From Malachius bipustulatus (Eukaryota > Arthropoda > Insecta > Coleoptera > Melyridae), in NCBI GenBank assembly GCA_910589415.1, contig OU342630.1:83386186-83450185 (forward strand): DNA of 64,000 nucleotides. The letters run 5' to 3'. Under the pieces are notes generated by a model. That model was not told where the DNA came from. It ran no database searches and worked only from the letters and a program-made list of their open reading frames with translations. Of this stretch, positions 24,630 through 36,584 are shown piece after piece. The position numbers and the translations under genes were made by a program. Every line of letters starts with the position of its first letter. Position 1 is the stretch's first letter.

Positions 24630-25535
24630 ATGAGTTTAATTAATAATGAAGTAAACAATAAACAGAATAATTGTCATGGTCAACAACCTCAGCAGGAAAT
24701 GATTATCAAAACGGAAGCAGTAGAAGACCATAAGTTTGACTACGACTCCCTGCTCGCGTCCACAAAGTTGAAACGCGAAGATGAACTAAATCATTTGAGC
24801 TGCAATCGATCTTCTGAATCTGACAATTTTGAGAATATCTCTTGCCCCGTAAAAAAAGAACCTGAAGAGTTATCAGGAGCAGACGAGGTTTGTCAAGTGC
24901 AAGTAGCAGAAAATCTGGCACTAAAAGAAGAAGAGATTGACATCGAGGACCACAAACCGGGATGGCAACTGATTAAAGGAAGTAGTAGTCATGTTGGAAT
25001 GTTTAAGGATGGACTCGTTCGGTGCGAGTCCATTCAAGAAAGTGAGCCAGGATCTTCTGAAAAGACTGGGGAAGAACAAGCGAAGTATAACTGTGCCCAT
25101 TGTTCTTATAAAACAAATAATAGATCTAATTTCATTCAGCATTATATGTGTAAACATTCAAAAGAAACAGAAATGTACAAATGTCAGGAATGTTCATATG
25201 AAACAAAAATCATAAGTGATTTGACTCGACATTATAAACGTAAACATAAGGAAATAGTGGAAGTGCACAAATGTCAGGAATGTTCCTATAAAACAAAGCG
25301 TAAAAGTAATTTGACTCGACATTATAAATGTAAACATAAGGAAGTAGTGGAAATGTACAAATGTCAGGAATGTTCATTTGAAACAAAGTATAAAAGTAAT
25401 TTGACTGGACATTTTAAACGTAAACATGAAGAAGTAGTGGTAGTGTATAAATGTGCTCAGTGTCAGCATGAAACTAAAATAAAAAGAGGCCTTGTCAGAC
25501 ATTATAGATCAGCTCACTTGGTCAAAAGGAGGTAA
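24630..25535 (+). CDS. Five-finger C2H2 zinc-finger protein
   Basis: This single-exon frame of 301 residues probably encodes a nuclear DNA-binding protein. Residues 1-150 are acidic and low in order. They carry four consensus sumoylation sites of the psi-K-x-E type: IKTE (K27), LKRE (K48), VKKE (K75) and LKEE (K99). Five C2H2 fingers follow at an exact 30-residue spacing, with pairs C155/C158-H171/H176, C185/C188-H201/H206, C215/C218-H231/H236, C245/C248-H261/H266 and C275/C278-H291/H296. All metal ligands are intact. Fingers 2 to 4 are very alike in protein and DNA (KCQECS.ET/KTK...LT.H), suggesting recent internal duplication. Linkers are longer than the usual TGEKP and rich in K/E/V. The protein ends five residues after the last histidine. 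An AATAAA lies about 135 bp downstream, just ahead of a LINE fragment. I do not recognise an orthologue, and the DNA target is unknown. Confidence 0.85.
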   Translation: MSLINNEVNNKQNNCHGQQPQQEMIIKTEAVEDHKFDYDSLLASTKLKREDELNHLSCNRSSESDNFENISCPVKKEPEELSGADEVCQVQVAENLALKEEEIDIEDHKPGWQLIKGSSSHVGMFKDGLVRCESIQESEPGSSEKTGEEQAKYNCAHCSYKTNNRSNFIQHYMCKHSKETEMYKCQECSYETKIISDLTRHYKRKHKEIVEVHKCQECSYKTKRKSNLTRHYKCKHKEVVEMYKCQECSFETKYKSNLTGHFKRKHEEVVVVYKCAQCQHETKIKRGLVRHYRSAHLVKRR

Positions 25536-25670
25536 TGTACTTATCTAGAAAAGACTACAACAAAAAATTTGCATCAGGCATTATAAAATGCAATCAATGA
25601 ACTGAGCTGTTTAAATAACCTCATTCTTATTTTCCTATCAATGGAGAAAAAACATTCACAAACATCAAGT

Positions 25671-25677
25671 CAATAAA
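25671..25677 (+). terminator. Polyadenylation signal of the zinc-finger gene
   Basis: An AATAAA follows the zinc-finger stop codon by about 135 bp, and the LINE sequence starts within a few tens of bases of it. Confidence 0.45.
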
Positions 25678-25689
25678 ATGAAAAGGACT

Positions 25690-28020
25690 ACATATACAAA
25701 AACAAAAGAAGCAAACAGCGATTTCCGATGAAATAGGACAACCTGTCACCTTCGAAGAACTGAAAGCAGCCATCAAGTTAACTAAAATCAGAAAAGCTGC
25801 TGGCTTTGATAGAATTTACCCAGAATTTTTGAAACACCTGGGAAATTTAGCAAAAAATTGGGCCATTATGGAGATGAGCGGCATTGGTATAGGGCGATTT
25901 GGCTTATACTATCGGATAGCTTGTGTCTCTAGGAGTATCAAGGTACCATTGAATTTTTGCGCCGACAAGTAATAGTCGAGAAATAAGGCCTTAAAGTTTC
26001 ATCCTTGCCCTAATACGCGTATATTCGTACATATACGCTCGAACAGGAAGCTCGCACTCCGTCGGACACACGACTATGAGTGCGTGCTTCCCGTTCAAGC
26101 GTATATGTACAAACTCACGTAATGACACTTTAAGGCCTTATTTCTCGACTATTACTTGCCGGCGCAAAAATTCAATGGTACCTTGATACTCCTAGAGACA
26201 CAAGCTATTGGATAGTATAAGCCATTTCGCCCTATATCCATGCCGCTCATCTCCATAATTACCAAAAATTGGTTACTGCCCTTTTTCAATGACATATTAC
26301 TTTCGGGGAGTTGCCTACCGAGTTTAAACAGTCAAAGGTTAATGCAATTTTGAAACCAGGGAGAATAGCAGATGACCCAAGCAATTATAGGCCTATATCA
26401 TTGCTAAGTGTGTGTTATAAGGTGATGGAGAGGATTTACAACAGAGTTTCTCCTTTGATAAATGATATGCTTCCCCCAGAACAAGCTGGTTTTCGTCCAA
26501 ACAGAAACTGTTGTGATCAAGTACTTATTATCACTCACTACTCACATCGAAGCAGGTTTTAAAAAACAACTGAAAACTCGAATTACCTTAATTGATTTAA
26601 CATCCACATATTATGTATGATACTGTTTGGAAAGATGGCCTTCTTCACAAATTATACAAAACCATTAATTGCAGAAGAGTTGTCACCTTAATTGATAATA
26701 TGCTATCAAACCGGAAACTTCGAGTTTTCATTAATGAAAAAAACAGCAAAGTCAAATACCTGAATAATGGACTTCCTCAAGGATCAGTACTAGCGCCATT
26801 ATTGTTCAACTTATATACCAGTGACTTACCAGAGACTACCTGCAGAAAATTCATATACGCTGATGATTTGGCTCTTTCTTATCAACATAAACGTTTTGAA
26901 GAAATCGAAAATGTACTAAATGAAGACATCCAAATAATGGTAGACTACTTCAAAAAATGGCGTCTTTGCCCCAATCCCAACAAAACCGAAGTATCTTGTT
27001 TCCACCTGAACAACCACGAAAAACATCGAAAATTACAAGTCTCGATGAACAATGTAATCTTGAAACACAATTTCAATCCAGTATCAATCTTGGAGTAACT
27101 TTTGATACTTCATTAACCTACAAGCCGCATATTGACAAATTGCGCAAGAAACTTAAAACAAGAAACAACCTTTTACATAAACTTGCCGGCTCGGATTGGG
27201 GAGCTCATGCAGACACATTAAGAGTTGCAAGCATCTCACTTGTGTATTCTACGGCCGAATACTGTTGCCCAATCTGGATGAATAGCGCTCATGTCCATAA
27301 AATTGATTCTGAATTGAACACCACCATGCGAGTTATTACTGGTTGTATTAAGTCAACTCCAACACCTTAGCTGCCAGTAATTTCAAACATTATACCACCA
27401 AGAATCAGAAGACAAACAGCGGCTAAGCGAGAATTCGACAAATGTACACCCGAATTTCCACTCTGGCAAGATCTTCAGAATCCTCCTACAACAAGACTGA
27501 AATCTCCAAATCCATTTTGGCAATAAAATAATGAGATCTTTTCCCCACTGGATTCTTGGAAGTCTGAATGGAGAGTTCAGAATGTTTCCAATCATCACCT
27601 TATCCAAGATCCAACAAAGGAAATTCCCGGATTCGACCTACCGAGAAAGCTCTGGAGTACTCTGAATCGTTTAAGAACTGGCCATGGACGGTGTAACTCA
27701 ATGTTATTCAAATGGATGGCAGTTCCAAGTCCAAATTGTCTCGCTTGTGGCGAAGTAGAGGAAACAATTACTCATATTGTAGAAGAGTGTCCAGAAACTA
27801 AATTTATTGGCGGTTCCAATGACATCCACCGCCTTACTCCAGATGCAATAGATTGGTTACAAACTCTCAAACCAATATGAACTGAATGGTGTGTCTAGGT
27901 TTTTCCCTAGACTGGCTGGAAAAGCGAATGCTTCACCATGATGATGTCAACAACTCATCCTTATATTCTACAAACAGTTCTACCCCCCATAATAATGAAA
28001 TAAGAAAATTCTAAAATACG
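25690..28020 (+). mobile_element. 5'-truncated CR1/Jockey-type LINE, reverse transcriptase and 3' end
   Basis: Reverse-transcriptase blocks run in order across several frames: KAAGFDRIYPEFLK (about 25790-25830); after an inserted foldback element, WLLPFFNDIL and PTEFKQSKVNAILKPG; NYRPISLLSVCYKVMERI; LPPEQAGFRPNRNCCDQV; YDTVWKDGLLHKLYKTIN; LPQGSVLAPLLFNLY; the catalytic YADDLAL (about 26857-26878); and LGVTFDTSLTYKPHIDKL. A C-terminal cysteine-rich segment, CLACGEVEETITHIVEECPE, ends at the stop at 27878-27880. The 5' half (ORF1 and endonuclease) is missing. At least three frameshifts (near 26310, 26560 and 27090) and stop codons near 27370 and 27525 make it inactive. The 3' UTR contains a small hairpin (GTCTAGG...CCTAGAC, about 27893). 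Confidence 0.9.
25862..26263. mobile_element. 402-bp foldback element inserted in the LINE
   Basis: The ends (GCCATTATGGAG on the left, ATGGAGATGAGCGGCA shared by both) form long inverted arms of about 170 bp. The LINE word AAAAATTGG is present on both sides (25853-25861 and 26264-26272), a 9-bp target duplication. Removing the element and one copy restores the LINE reading GNLAKNWLLPFFND. Duplication length and long arms fit a Mutator-like MITE better than the TA-flanked class. Confidence 0.9.
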
Positions 28021-28076
28021 ACATATTGTATAAATCATATCCTTCTAATTTAATGTAATAATTCATACGAAATATA

Positions 28077-28798
28077 CAGGGTGTTGATTTTCAAAGCGGG
28101 CCATAGGGGATTAGCATTGCGAAAGTGGTTTTTGAGGATTCCTGCTCGCCGTTTAAACTGACAGAAATGGTTTTGGTATCAAAATGAAGCTAAAATTATT
28201 GCGCATAACGCTTGACATCAGAAATTAATTTAATTTCACGCTGTTTTCTAAAATTCTTCAGTAAAAATTCAAGTAATTGTTAATGTTTAATCACAAAATA
28301 GCATGCCTTGCCTAAATAATAATGACGTTTCTACGTTTCGACAATCCAATAATAATAAAACATTGGCCTATTAAAAAAATTCACGGCAAATAAATCGCGA
28401 ACCCTCCTGTTAACTGGCTACACTGTAGTATGTTTTCACCATAAAGACTCTTTCTTGGTTTGTATAATCCATTTTTAAATAGAACCAGACTTTATTATTA
28501 CCTACTGACTTATAAAGTTTTATTATTGGATTGTCAAAACGTAGAAACGTCATTATTGTTTAGGTAAGGCATGCTATTTTGTGATTAAACATTAACAATT
28601 ACTTGAATTTTTACTGAAGAGTTTTAGAAAACAACGTGAAATTAAATTAATTTCTGATGTCAAGCGTTATGCGCAATAATTTTAGCTTCATTTTGATACC
28701 AAAACCATTTCTGTCAGTTTAAACGGCGAGCAGGAATCCTCAAAAACCACTTTCGCAATGCTAATCCCCTATGGCCCGCTTTGAAAATCAACACCCTG
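28077..28798. mobile_element. TA-flanked foldback element A, second copy (722 bp)
   Basis: Same family as 6120-6818: same ends, same arms and same transposase remnant in the middle (minus strand, about 28390-28475, MDYTNQERVFMVKTYYSVAS then a shift). Arms are slightly longer here because the other copy has lost a short stretch. It lies just past the 3' end of the LINE. Confidence 0.9.
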
Positions 28799-28936
28799 TA
28801 TACATAATAGGAGAATTATTAAACTGTGTTTACTGTTTAACAAAACATTGTAGACTAAACATGTACCTACTTAATTTGATGTTTCAATTCATTAGTATTA
28901 GCATTACAGGACAAAAGTGTTGCATGCTGTAATATA

Positions 28937-29494
28937 CAGGGTGATCAGTAACTCGCTCACTGAGAGCATGCTGCGGTAAACTTCACTTTCTAAGAGAGGT
29001 AAATTTTCTTACTGCAGTGTTGTAAGTTCTTTTCTTCCAAAGATATGACCATTTTTGTAAAAATTAAAGTGACAACATTGCACTCAACATGTGAATAAGT
29101 TCGGGTTAGATGGTATTGTTATTATTTTTATTTCCATAGCAACGAAGGCATTTTAATATTTTATATTCTAAGTTGAGTTTAGGCGGTTGCCAAACTTCAA
29201 ATTTCGTTCAGATTTAGATATGCTATCAATTTCCAACATTCGAAATTCCTCTGTAAAGAGGCTTTGAGGAAAAAAATCGATGAATTGTATGGTATCCGTT
29301 CCAGACATTACAATAAACTGAATTTTTCATTAGTTTTTATCACGGTTATTGAAAAAATTACCTTCAAACTCGGATGAGGGAAACTCTGTAACTTGAAAAC
29401 CAACCGTTGGATTCAATTTTTTTTGTTGAATAACCTTAATTTTAATGGGCTATATATCGCCCTGGATTCGGAGTGTGCGAGTTACTGATCACTG
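28937..29494. mobile_element. TA-flanked foldback element D (558 bp), diverged
   Basis: The left end CAGGGTGATCAGTAACTCGC and right-end complement CAGTGATCAGTAACTCGC are both bounded by TA. Beyond the ends the arms match poorly, so this copy is old or has a short inverted repeat only. Confidence 0.7.
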
Positions 29495-29743
29495 TATAAG
29501 TGTAGTTGTTGAGATTCAATTTTGATTGTATTGTACAGCTTGCGCTGGAAATGTTGACAGCCTGCTGATCATTATGTTTGCATTATTATTGTTGTTATTA
29601 TGTTGCTATTATGTTTGTATGCAGAGATTTGGTTGTTATTAAATTGTGGTTATTTTAACGGGAAATCACTCCTGGAATCATGTGCGTTGCACAGCAGGGT
29701 TAATCTGTTTATGCATTAATTGTATTTACCGTTAACATTTACA

Positions 29744-29920
29744 GCCAGTATTATAAAGGCTCGTTAAGTTAACGGGCAAATTTCTGGGGCGGTTTCTAGA
29801 AAAGGTATCGGAATGAAAAGGATTAAAAAATGTTAATAAAAGTTATTTGACATCGATATTAGCTTCAAAAATGGTATCTGAAATCTGCCCATTAGCTTAA
29901 TGGGCCTTTATAATACTGGT
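29744..29920. mobile_element. Small MITE with CCAGTATTATAAAGG ends, copy 1
   Basis: Inverted ends CCAGTATTATAAAGGCTCGT and its near complement (GGGCCTTTATAATACTGG) enclose about 175 bp. A second copy at 49982-50197 shares ends and interior (for example TTAATAAAAGTTATT). It is not related to the CAGGGTG class. Confidence 0.85.
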
Positions 29921-30245
29921 TGTAAGTTATTTACATATCTACCCTCTCTTGGGTGAAAAATGTACTCGTGGAACACAATGGTCGCTTGTTGCTGGTCATT
30001 GTTTTTTTTTTGCATTTCATTTTGTTATTATTATTTTCTGTAATTGAGTGCCGTCACCTTGAAAATAAACTTTATTATTATTATTATATTATTTTAATGA
30101 TACCTACCTTGATTCCCCCAAAAAAGTCTCAAAGTTGTCTCTTTAATCAGTTGGGTAGAATAACTTTGTTTTTTGTTTTATTTTCAAATTTCGTTTTTAA
30201 TAACTTCCTTTTATTATGTTCGGAAAATTCGGACTATTTGTCTTA

Positions 30246-30483
30246 ACACCCTGTATATCTCATTTTTGATTGTGGTTTCTAAGGTCACTTGAGAAGCAGA
30301 ACATTTTATAAGAAATAAATTTTTCCCTAAAATTAATATTTAATAAGTTTTACTTTTTTACATGACACCCTGTATGTCCAAGTGAAAATCCAAGTGTGGT
30401 TACTGGTTTCTCAGGAAGCAGAATTTTTTTTATAAAGAATGACTTTAAAATGAATATTAACAAAAGTTTTTCCTCTTCATAAC
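30246..30483. repeat. Diverged tandem duplication, unit about 118 bp
   Basis: Two consecutive units each begin ACCCTGTAT and include a TGTGGTT...TTCTNAGG...GAAGCAGAA core followed by an AT-rich stretch. Each unit starts with what looks like the right end of a CAGGGTG-class element. Confidence 0.6.
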
Positions 30484-30586
30484 CCCATCCGTGGACATTT
30501 GGACATGTACCTATGTATATTTTTATAACAGGTTAGAGAGTACGTTTCAAAATACTGAAAATTGGTGAAGACAGCAGCTTAATATA

Positions 30587-31864
30587 TAGATGTCCGGAAA
30601 TTATGCGCAAAAAATTAAGGGGGTGATTCTACTTGATAAAATATTGCCAAAAGTATCTATATTTTTTTTTTCGAAAACTCGCAAATAAGAAAGTTATAAG
30701 CCTTCAAAGTTGATTTTTTTAAATCAAAATTTTTTTGTAACTATTTCTAGTGTACAGATTTTTTAAAAATTTGACACACTTGCCACTGGTGTTGCTTTGT
30801 ATCCTTGGTCCAAATTAGACTTGAATCCCTCGAAATCAAGAGGCCTTAACTGACTGCCCTTGACTGTCAAAAAAGGCCTATAACTTTTTTCGTAATATTT
30901 TTTTATGAGTTTTGAAGAGGCACAATTGAAGAACATGAAGAAATATTCGCAAAAGGTCCTCTTTGTCTATCACGATAAAATGACCTGTTTCCGAGTAAAA
31001 CTGTTTTAAAAATTTTCTTGCACCAAAATTGATAACCATAAATTATGATCATTCTGCAAAAATACCAAAGCATGCTTTGTAAACAGCTGCAGGGTTGCCT
31101 AGTTATGTAGAAAACAGAAGCATTCGTATATAAATAGACTTGTAAATGATAAAATTTTAAAATTATTTAATAATTTTTTTTTACATGATGTCAAATTCAG
31201 TTTCAAATGAATTTCAAAAAACTTGCAAAAGAATCACACGCGGGCATCATTTTATGGCTAAAAAAATATATTCATCTTGTCTTATCAATTTAACAAGATA
31301 CTTTAATCAAATTGCTGTCAAAATTAAATCCAAAGCAAACGTCCTGTTTTCTAGGCAACCCTGCAGCTGTTTCCAAAGCTTGCTTTGGTATTGTTGCAGA
31401 ATGATCATAATTTATGATGATCAATTTTAGTGCAAGCAAATTTTTAAAACAGTTTTACTTGGAAACAGGCCATTTTATCGTGACAGACAAAGAGGACCTT
31501 TTCCGAATTTTTTTTATGTTCTTCAATTGTGCATCTTCAAAACTCAGAAAAAAAAAATTACGAAAAAAGTTATAGGCCTTTTTTGAAGGTCAAGGGCAGT
31601 TAAGGCCTCTTGATTTCTAGGGATTCAAGTGTAATTTGGACCAAGGATGCAAAGCAACACCAGTGGCAAGTGTGTCAAATTTTAAGAAAATCCGTACACA
31701 AGAAAAAAAGTTATAAAAAAATTTTGATTTAAAAAAATCAACTTTGAAAGCGTATAACTTTCTTATTTGTGAGTTTTCGAAAAAAAATTATAGATACTTT
31801 TGGCAATATTTTATAAAGTAGAATCACCCCCTTAATTTTTTGCGCATAATTTCCGGACAGCCTG
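30587..31864. mobile_element. TA-flanked foldback element E (1278 bp)
   Basis: Right end CCGGACAGCCTG then TA; left end, slightly eroded, TAGATGTCCGG after TA. Arms of about 500 bp pair with modest divergence, including the blocks AATTAAGGGGGTGATTCTAC and GGCCTTAACTGACTGCCCTT. About 200 bp of AT-rich sequence forms the loop. No coding sequence supported. Confidence 0.88.
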
Positions 31865-31986
31865 TATGTAGTAACAAAGATTGGTACCAAATAAACAGTA
31901 AGTAGAAGATACTTGAATTTCTAATAATATCATGAGTACATAATGTTGGTAGCATTAGGAAGCGAGTATCAAGGGTACTAGTGATA

Positions 31987-32156
31987 CAGGGTGAGGCGTG
32001 AGAACCTTACAGCATTTTTATATTGAGAAGTGTTGGGAGCAGAAGTTCAAAAATTTGTACATGTACGACTTCAATTTTGACAAGCTACCTAAACCAAATT
32101 ATTTACAGCCCAACACCACTTCCGGTTATATGTATAGGAAGCTGCCATCCACCCTG
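31987..32156. mobile_element. Small TA-flanked element (170 bp)
   Basis: CAGGGTG after TA on the left and CACCCTG before TA on the right; only about 7 bp of the ends are complementary. The internal word AACACCACTTCCGGTTAT also occurs in foldback element F at 36585-37602. Confidence 0.5.
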
Positions 32157-32419
32157 TATTTGGTATCTTTGTACATAATTAGGGGCGGAGTTTTGTTACC
32201 ATATTAATAAAATATTTCCCTTCTCTTCTGAATTACCCTGAATTAAAAAAAAAACTAGCTGGAAATATGAAACGTTTTAATGACTGGGTTAAAATAATCA
32301 TCCTATTAACAAAAGTATTATGAATACGAATACTAATAACTACTACGTAAAACAACTAAAGTGCCTGGCAAAGATTATAAATTTAATAATAAACGAACAA
32401 GAGCAAATTTCAATCACTC

Positions 32420-32826
32420 AGGGGCGGTTGTTCAAACGTAAATTGAAAATTTTCAGATAATTACTGATTTTAAAATGCCCTCTATTATCAAACCATTGGT
32501 CTGATATTGCTGAAAATAAACCCTGCTTCCTCTAAGGAGAGTTAATTACTGATTAAAAATAAATTATCATTTAATATATTCGCTGTATTTTCAAAATTTG
32601 CAATTTAAAATCAGTAATAAATAATAAGAAATCATCTTTTTGGTTTTAAACCGAAATTACAATAATTTTTTTTGCAATAATTTTCATTTAATAATTTTAT
32701 TTTATTTTTTAGTAATATTTTGTATACTGTGTCTTAGGGCAAACTGGTATGCCAGTCAGTTGTTTAAATAAACTTTATATATTACTTAACTGAAAATTTT
32801 TAATTTACGTTTGAACAACCGGCCCT
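32420..32826. mobile_element. Foldback MITE with CGGTTGTTCAAACG ends (about 407 bp)
   Basis: The left end GGGGCGGTTGTTCAAACG and right-end complement AGGGCCGGTTGTTCAAAC lead into AT-rich arms. Ends of this GGGCCGGTTGTTC type are seen in PIF/Harbinger-like insect MITEs (from memory). The target duplication is not clean. Confidence 0.7.
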
Positions 32827-33764
32827 CGCAAAATTAAAATTTGGCGAAATTTAGTAAAAATTACGGTAATTATGTAGATAAAAAGGCCAGTCGCTTTTCA
32901 CTACAATTCATACACCGTTACACTTAATTTTCATCATAGTTTAAAAATTTGTAGTTCATTTTCTGTGGAAATGACTTAGTTTCTAAGGGTACCATGGAGG
33001 GAATAGGAATGCTGGGGAGTGAAACACGCACTGGCGAACGATTTCTTTGTATTACTATCACCGGTCCTTATTGAGGTTGCTCCCAAACCAATAGGCTATT
33101 CGAGAAGGGCAAGGAACAATGTCCAAAAATCGTCAAATAATCAATATAATATCAAATAATATCTCAAATAATCTCACTAGTAATTACAGTTACAGCAAAG
33201 TAAAAACTCCCTTGTTACCAACTTGCAGACTTTCACTATACCTTATTTAATAACTAGGAGGAGTAAATTTAAATAAACCGCCAAAAAAAGATGCTTCTCA
33301 TTGGTCAATTCATAGGCAAAATTACACCCAGCAAAACTTGTACAGGAAATTGAATGTATGCAACGCTCAACACTACATATACGCTTGTTTTTTTATTGTT
33401 GTGTCATTATTGTTTACAATGTCAGCGTCGAATGTGACACATCAGTTTTATAATCAGTTATTTCCAAAACTCTATAAGTTGTTCTAAATAAGTTCTTTAA
33501 AAGCTATTTCAAAACCAAATAAGTTCTTTTTGAAGCCCATTCAGTTCTTTTTAGAGAACAGACATCCTTTTCAGAATTTTGAAATTATTTTTGGCTTTCC
33601 ATTTTCATCCTGCAAACAGTTTCAAGTGCCATTATGGATAATCCTACATCAAGTACAAGTATGAGAGGATGCCTCCTCCAAAGAAACGGGAAGAAAAGAG
33701 TGTCACCTACAAGATTTTGGAAAAACTACTCTATATGCGTACTTCACCAATAATTGAAGAACAT
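32827..33764. other. Intergenic stretch, no gene seen
   Basis: AT-rich sequence without a supported frame. GGAGGAGTAAA near 33257 has a reverse-complement counterpart at about 34368, which may mark the ends of an older dispersed repeat. Confidence 0.35.
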
Positions 33765-33975
33765 AATTATTCCAATCGAACAAGGTGCGGATTTAGACCA
33801 AACAGGGACTGCTGTATGTGATAAAGTTAGTTTCAACAACACACTTTGAATCTGGTCCTACAAAAACTGAAAAATGCTGTTTATAATACCGTTTGAAAAA
33901 ATTGACTTATCCACAAATTATATATTATTAAATGTAAAATAAAAACTTTATCTACGATGTTATGTGTCATATAAT
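33765..33975 (+). pseudogene. Reverse-transcriptase fragment of the same LINE family
   Basis: Frames read EQG..GFRPNRDCC, then AVYNTVWK, then LIHKLY..IKCK, matching EQAGFRPNRNCC, YDTVWK and LLHKLYKTINC of the LINE at 25690-28020 in order. Frame changes and stops show it is dead. No other part of the LINE is recognisable nearby. Confidence 0.75.
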
Positions 33976-35546
33976 ACATAGGTACATAAAATATATTATT
34001 TATATGTTACATTAAATTTGTCACATAAGTATTGCCTAAAATAAAGTACTTTCAATCAATTTAATATGAATGTTAATAATTATTATCCTTATTAATATTC
34101 TTTGAAATATCTATAAATTATTCAATTTCATTCTATTTATATCCAGAAAATCATTCAGCACTATAATACTGATATATTATGCAAATCACAATGATTTGTG
34201 ATACTGCTGTAGAGTCTCTCCTGAAAAGTAGATTTCCTACACCGAAAACAAGTTCTATCTTCCTTATTAATAATTATTGTTGCAATTCAAATTTGCCGCC
34301 AAAAAAAAATCTGGTGATTTAATCTGGTGACTTTTAGGGGTGTAAATAATACTTTGCAGTTTACTCCTCCTAAAGTCTATTTTTTATTTAGATGGACTTG
34401 TCAAACAGCTGTCAAGTTGGTACCCTGTGCAATCTTTAAACAGTAATTTTCATATTGTTGGATGGTAGCCTGTTTTCTCGACCTTGGAAAAAAATTTACG
34501 TTGTGACTAAAGTAACGGCAACATTCCCCGATTCGGGTATAGGCTATGACGTCACCTGCAAAACATATGTTTCCTTGTTGTAAGTTCCACACTGTTATAA
34601 AACGCAAATTAAAAACTTCAAATTACTTTATTTTCTCTGAAAATAGTCATTTTTTAGTAGTTATTTGTTTTTTGAGGACAAATTTAACTGTTGCTTGGAT
34701 TGACTATATCCAATGACGTTTTGCGAAAACTAGGTCTACTCCCTGAGTCGGCACTCTAGTCACAGCGAAACGCGAAGGAACTGAAAAGTTGAAGTTGTCA
34801 AATTAACAAACCAAATTAAATTCAAAATTATTAAAATGCTCAGGCAGGTAAATTTATTTATTCAAAAGAAAGAAAAGAAGGAATCATCAAATGCTATAAA
34901 CAATAGCGATTGAAAGATGTTTCTCCAGATTAAGCAAAAATACTGTTTAATCAGATTCCTTGAAAAATTCTTTAAAAATGATCAAATAATGTAAGTACCT
35001 ACCTCTTCTATTTATCAATAATAGATTTTCTTCTATTTTCAACATTTTTACATAAAACTACGAAGGAATCGGTCTAATCCTACATACATAAGATTTATAA
35101 GAGTAAATAGCTAAGGTACTTACACCTACAAGTCTCTAAAATTTTCCAATTTACCTCTAAAAATTTAGTTTATAGTTTTTTTTTTGGATTGAAATTTTGA
35201 AATAAAATGACATTTCGACTAATGGACATAACCTAAATTAATTTAGTAACTATTCCAGTGACTATTTTAGTAACAACTATCACCATAACCAACCTAATCA
35301 GTCTTGTTGCCAATCGTTCCCCTAGAATTTTGACTTGGTGGAATCCATCTAAATAAAAAATAAAGTATAGTTATTAAATGAGATATAGTAGCATGATAAT
35401 GGTAGAGACCTATAATACCGAGTATAATACTATCTCTTAGTGTACATGGTATATGCCCGAGTGCGACTGGCCGCTTATCTACATAATGACCAAAATTACT
35501 TTTACTTTTTAGGCTTTACAGGTCTTGCTGGCAGATGGCTAAAAAT
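33976..35546. other. Intergenic stretch between LINE fragment and mRpS6
   Basis: No supported gene. A short ATG-CTC-AGG-CAG followed by GTAAAT at about 34835 looks like a mini-exon, but I could find no convincing continuation. Confidence 0.35.
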
Positions 35547-36235
35547 TTACTTTTGGAAGGGATAATATTCAAGTCCAGAGTTGTACTTGAATTTCGGCTT
35601 ATCTAGAGATCTGGCCTTTTTCACTAAATCCTGAACATCCTTCCTGTAAGGTGGTGGTAGAATTTCTTCAGATATGGTGCATTGAAAAGGTTCCATCACC
35701 CTCTTTTTGAATAAATTTTTTCTAATTATATCAATATCTCTATTATATTCATCTAACAAAGATTTTATAGAGGTTGGAGGTAAGTGGAGTTCCCATAAGA
35801 AGTGACTAAAATAAAATAAATTTATGCTATACAAATTAACACTATAGTTTTAGTTTTGTCTTCATGCAAATATAAATAAAGTTGATGGACCTGACTTTAT
35901 ACATTTTAGGAATTTCAAACATTTCCATCTCTTCAATGCTAGGGCCTCAAACTATCTATATTTCATGGAAAGAAACTGCTTACCTAGCTGTTCGATACAC
36001 CATTCCATGTACACTGATCTTAAAAGGCAAGTCCCGAGTACCTAAGTTTTCCAGTTTTCTTATGACACCCCCTTCAGTGTAAATTGTATCAGCAATTCTT
36101 TTTAATGTACTTTTCAATTCCGGCTAGATAAAGAAGTGACATATTTTAAAATTTAACTTCTTCCATTTGATCCGAAAATATTCTTACCTTTGGCATAACC
36201 CTCAGCAACAAACACAATTCGTAAATGTTAAGCAT
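35547..36235 (-). CDS. mRpS6: Small ribosomal subunit protein bS6m (mitochondrial S6)
   Basis: This is a component of the small subunit of the mitochondrial ribosome. Three exons join in phase: 36235-36188 (16 codons, MLNIYELCLLLRVMPK), 36123-35984 and 35805-35547, giving 148 residues, the usual length for the family. Exon 2 has the S6 core, ELKSTLKRIADTIYTEGGVI followed by RKLENLGTRDLPFKIS and GMVYRTA. Exon 3 gives HFLWELHLPP and LLDEYNRDIDIIRKNLFKK, then LPPPYRKDVQDLVKKAR, typical of animal mitochondrial S6. Both introns are short (64 and 178 bp) with GT/AG ends. No cleavable presequence is obvious; S6-type mitochondrial proteins often start like this. The fold expected is a four-stranded sheet with two helices. 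The 5' flank is 36236-36584, with no repeat seen there. Confidence 0.93.
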
Positions 36236-36584
36236 TGTTTTATATTTTCACTCTATTTCTGGCCAATTGTGCTTATTGCATCGTTTATAAGCGGGGACTT
36301 TTCTATTATATTTAATTACTTATTTATAATTTGGCCTCTTTTACTACTTATTATAGTAGAATCATGATAGGATAAGCTACAAACAAATTTTATTTTGATT
36401 TGATAATTTTTGGTTGGATAATTTATAGGTTAGAGTTAGATGTTAGATGTTTCTTCTTTTTTTATGCTCACGTTACTCTTGGTCATAACGGTTCAGCAGC
36501 TTAGTTAATATTAAAGCTTTTGCTTTCTTTAGTGCTTAGTGTGTTGCCAGCAGTTGCTATGCTGTTAGTTAGTTTTGCACTATA
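36236..36584 (-). promoter_or_regulatory. 5' flank of mRpS6 (probable promoter)
   Basis: Defined by position only, between the mRpS6 start codon and the foldback element at 36585. No TATA or initiator could be placed with confidence. Confidence 0.3.

Noticed and set aside
34835..34849. Mini-exon ATG-CTC-AGG-CAG followed by GTAAAT, near the 3' side of mRpS6
   Set aside because: No convincing downstream coding exon could be joined before the convergent mRpS6 gene.
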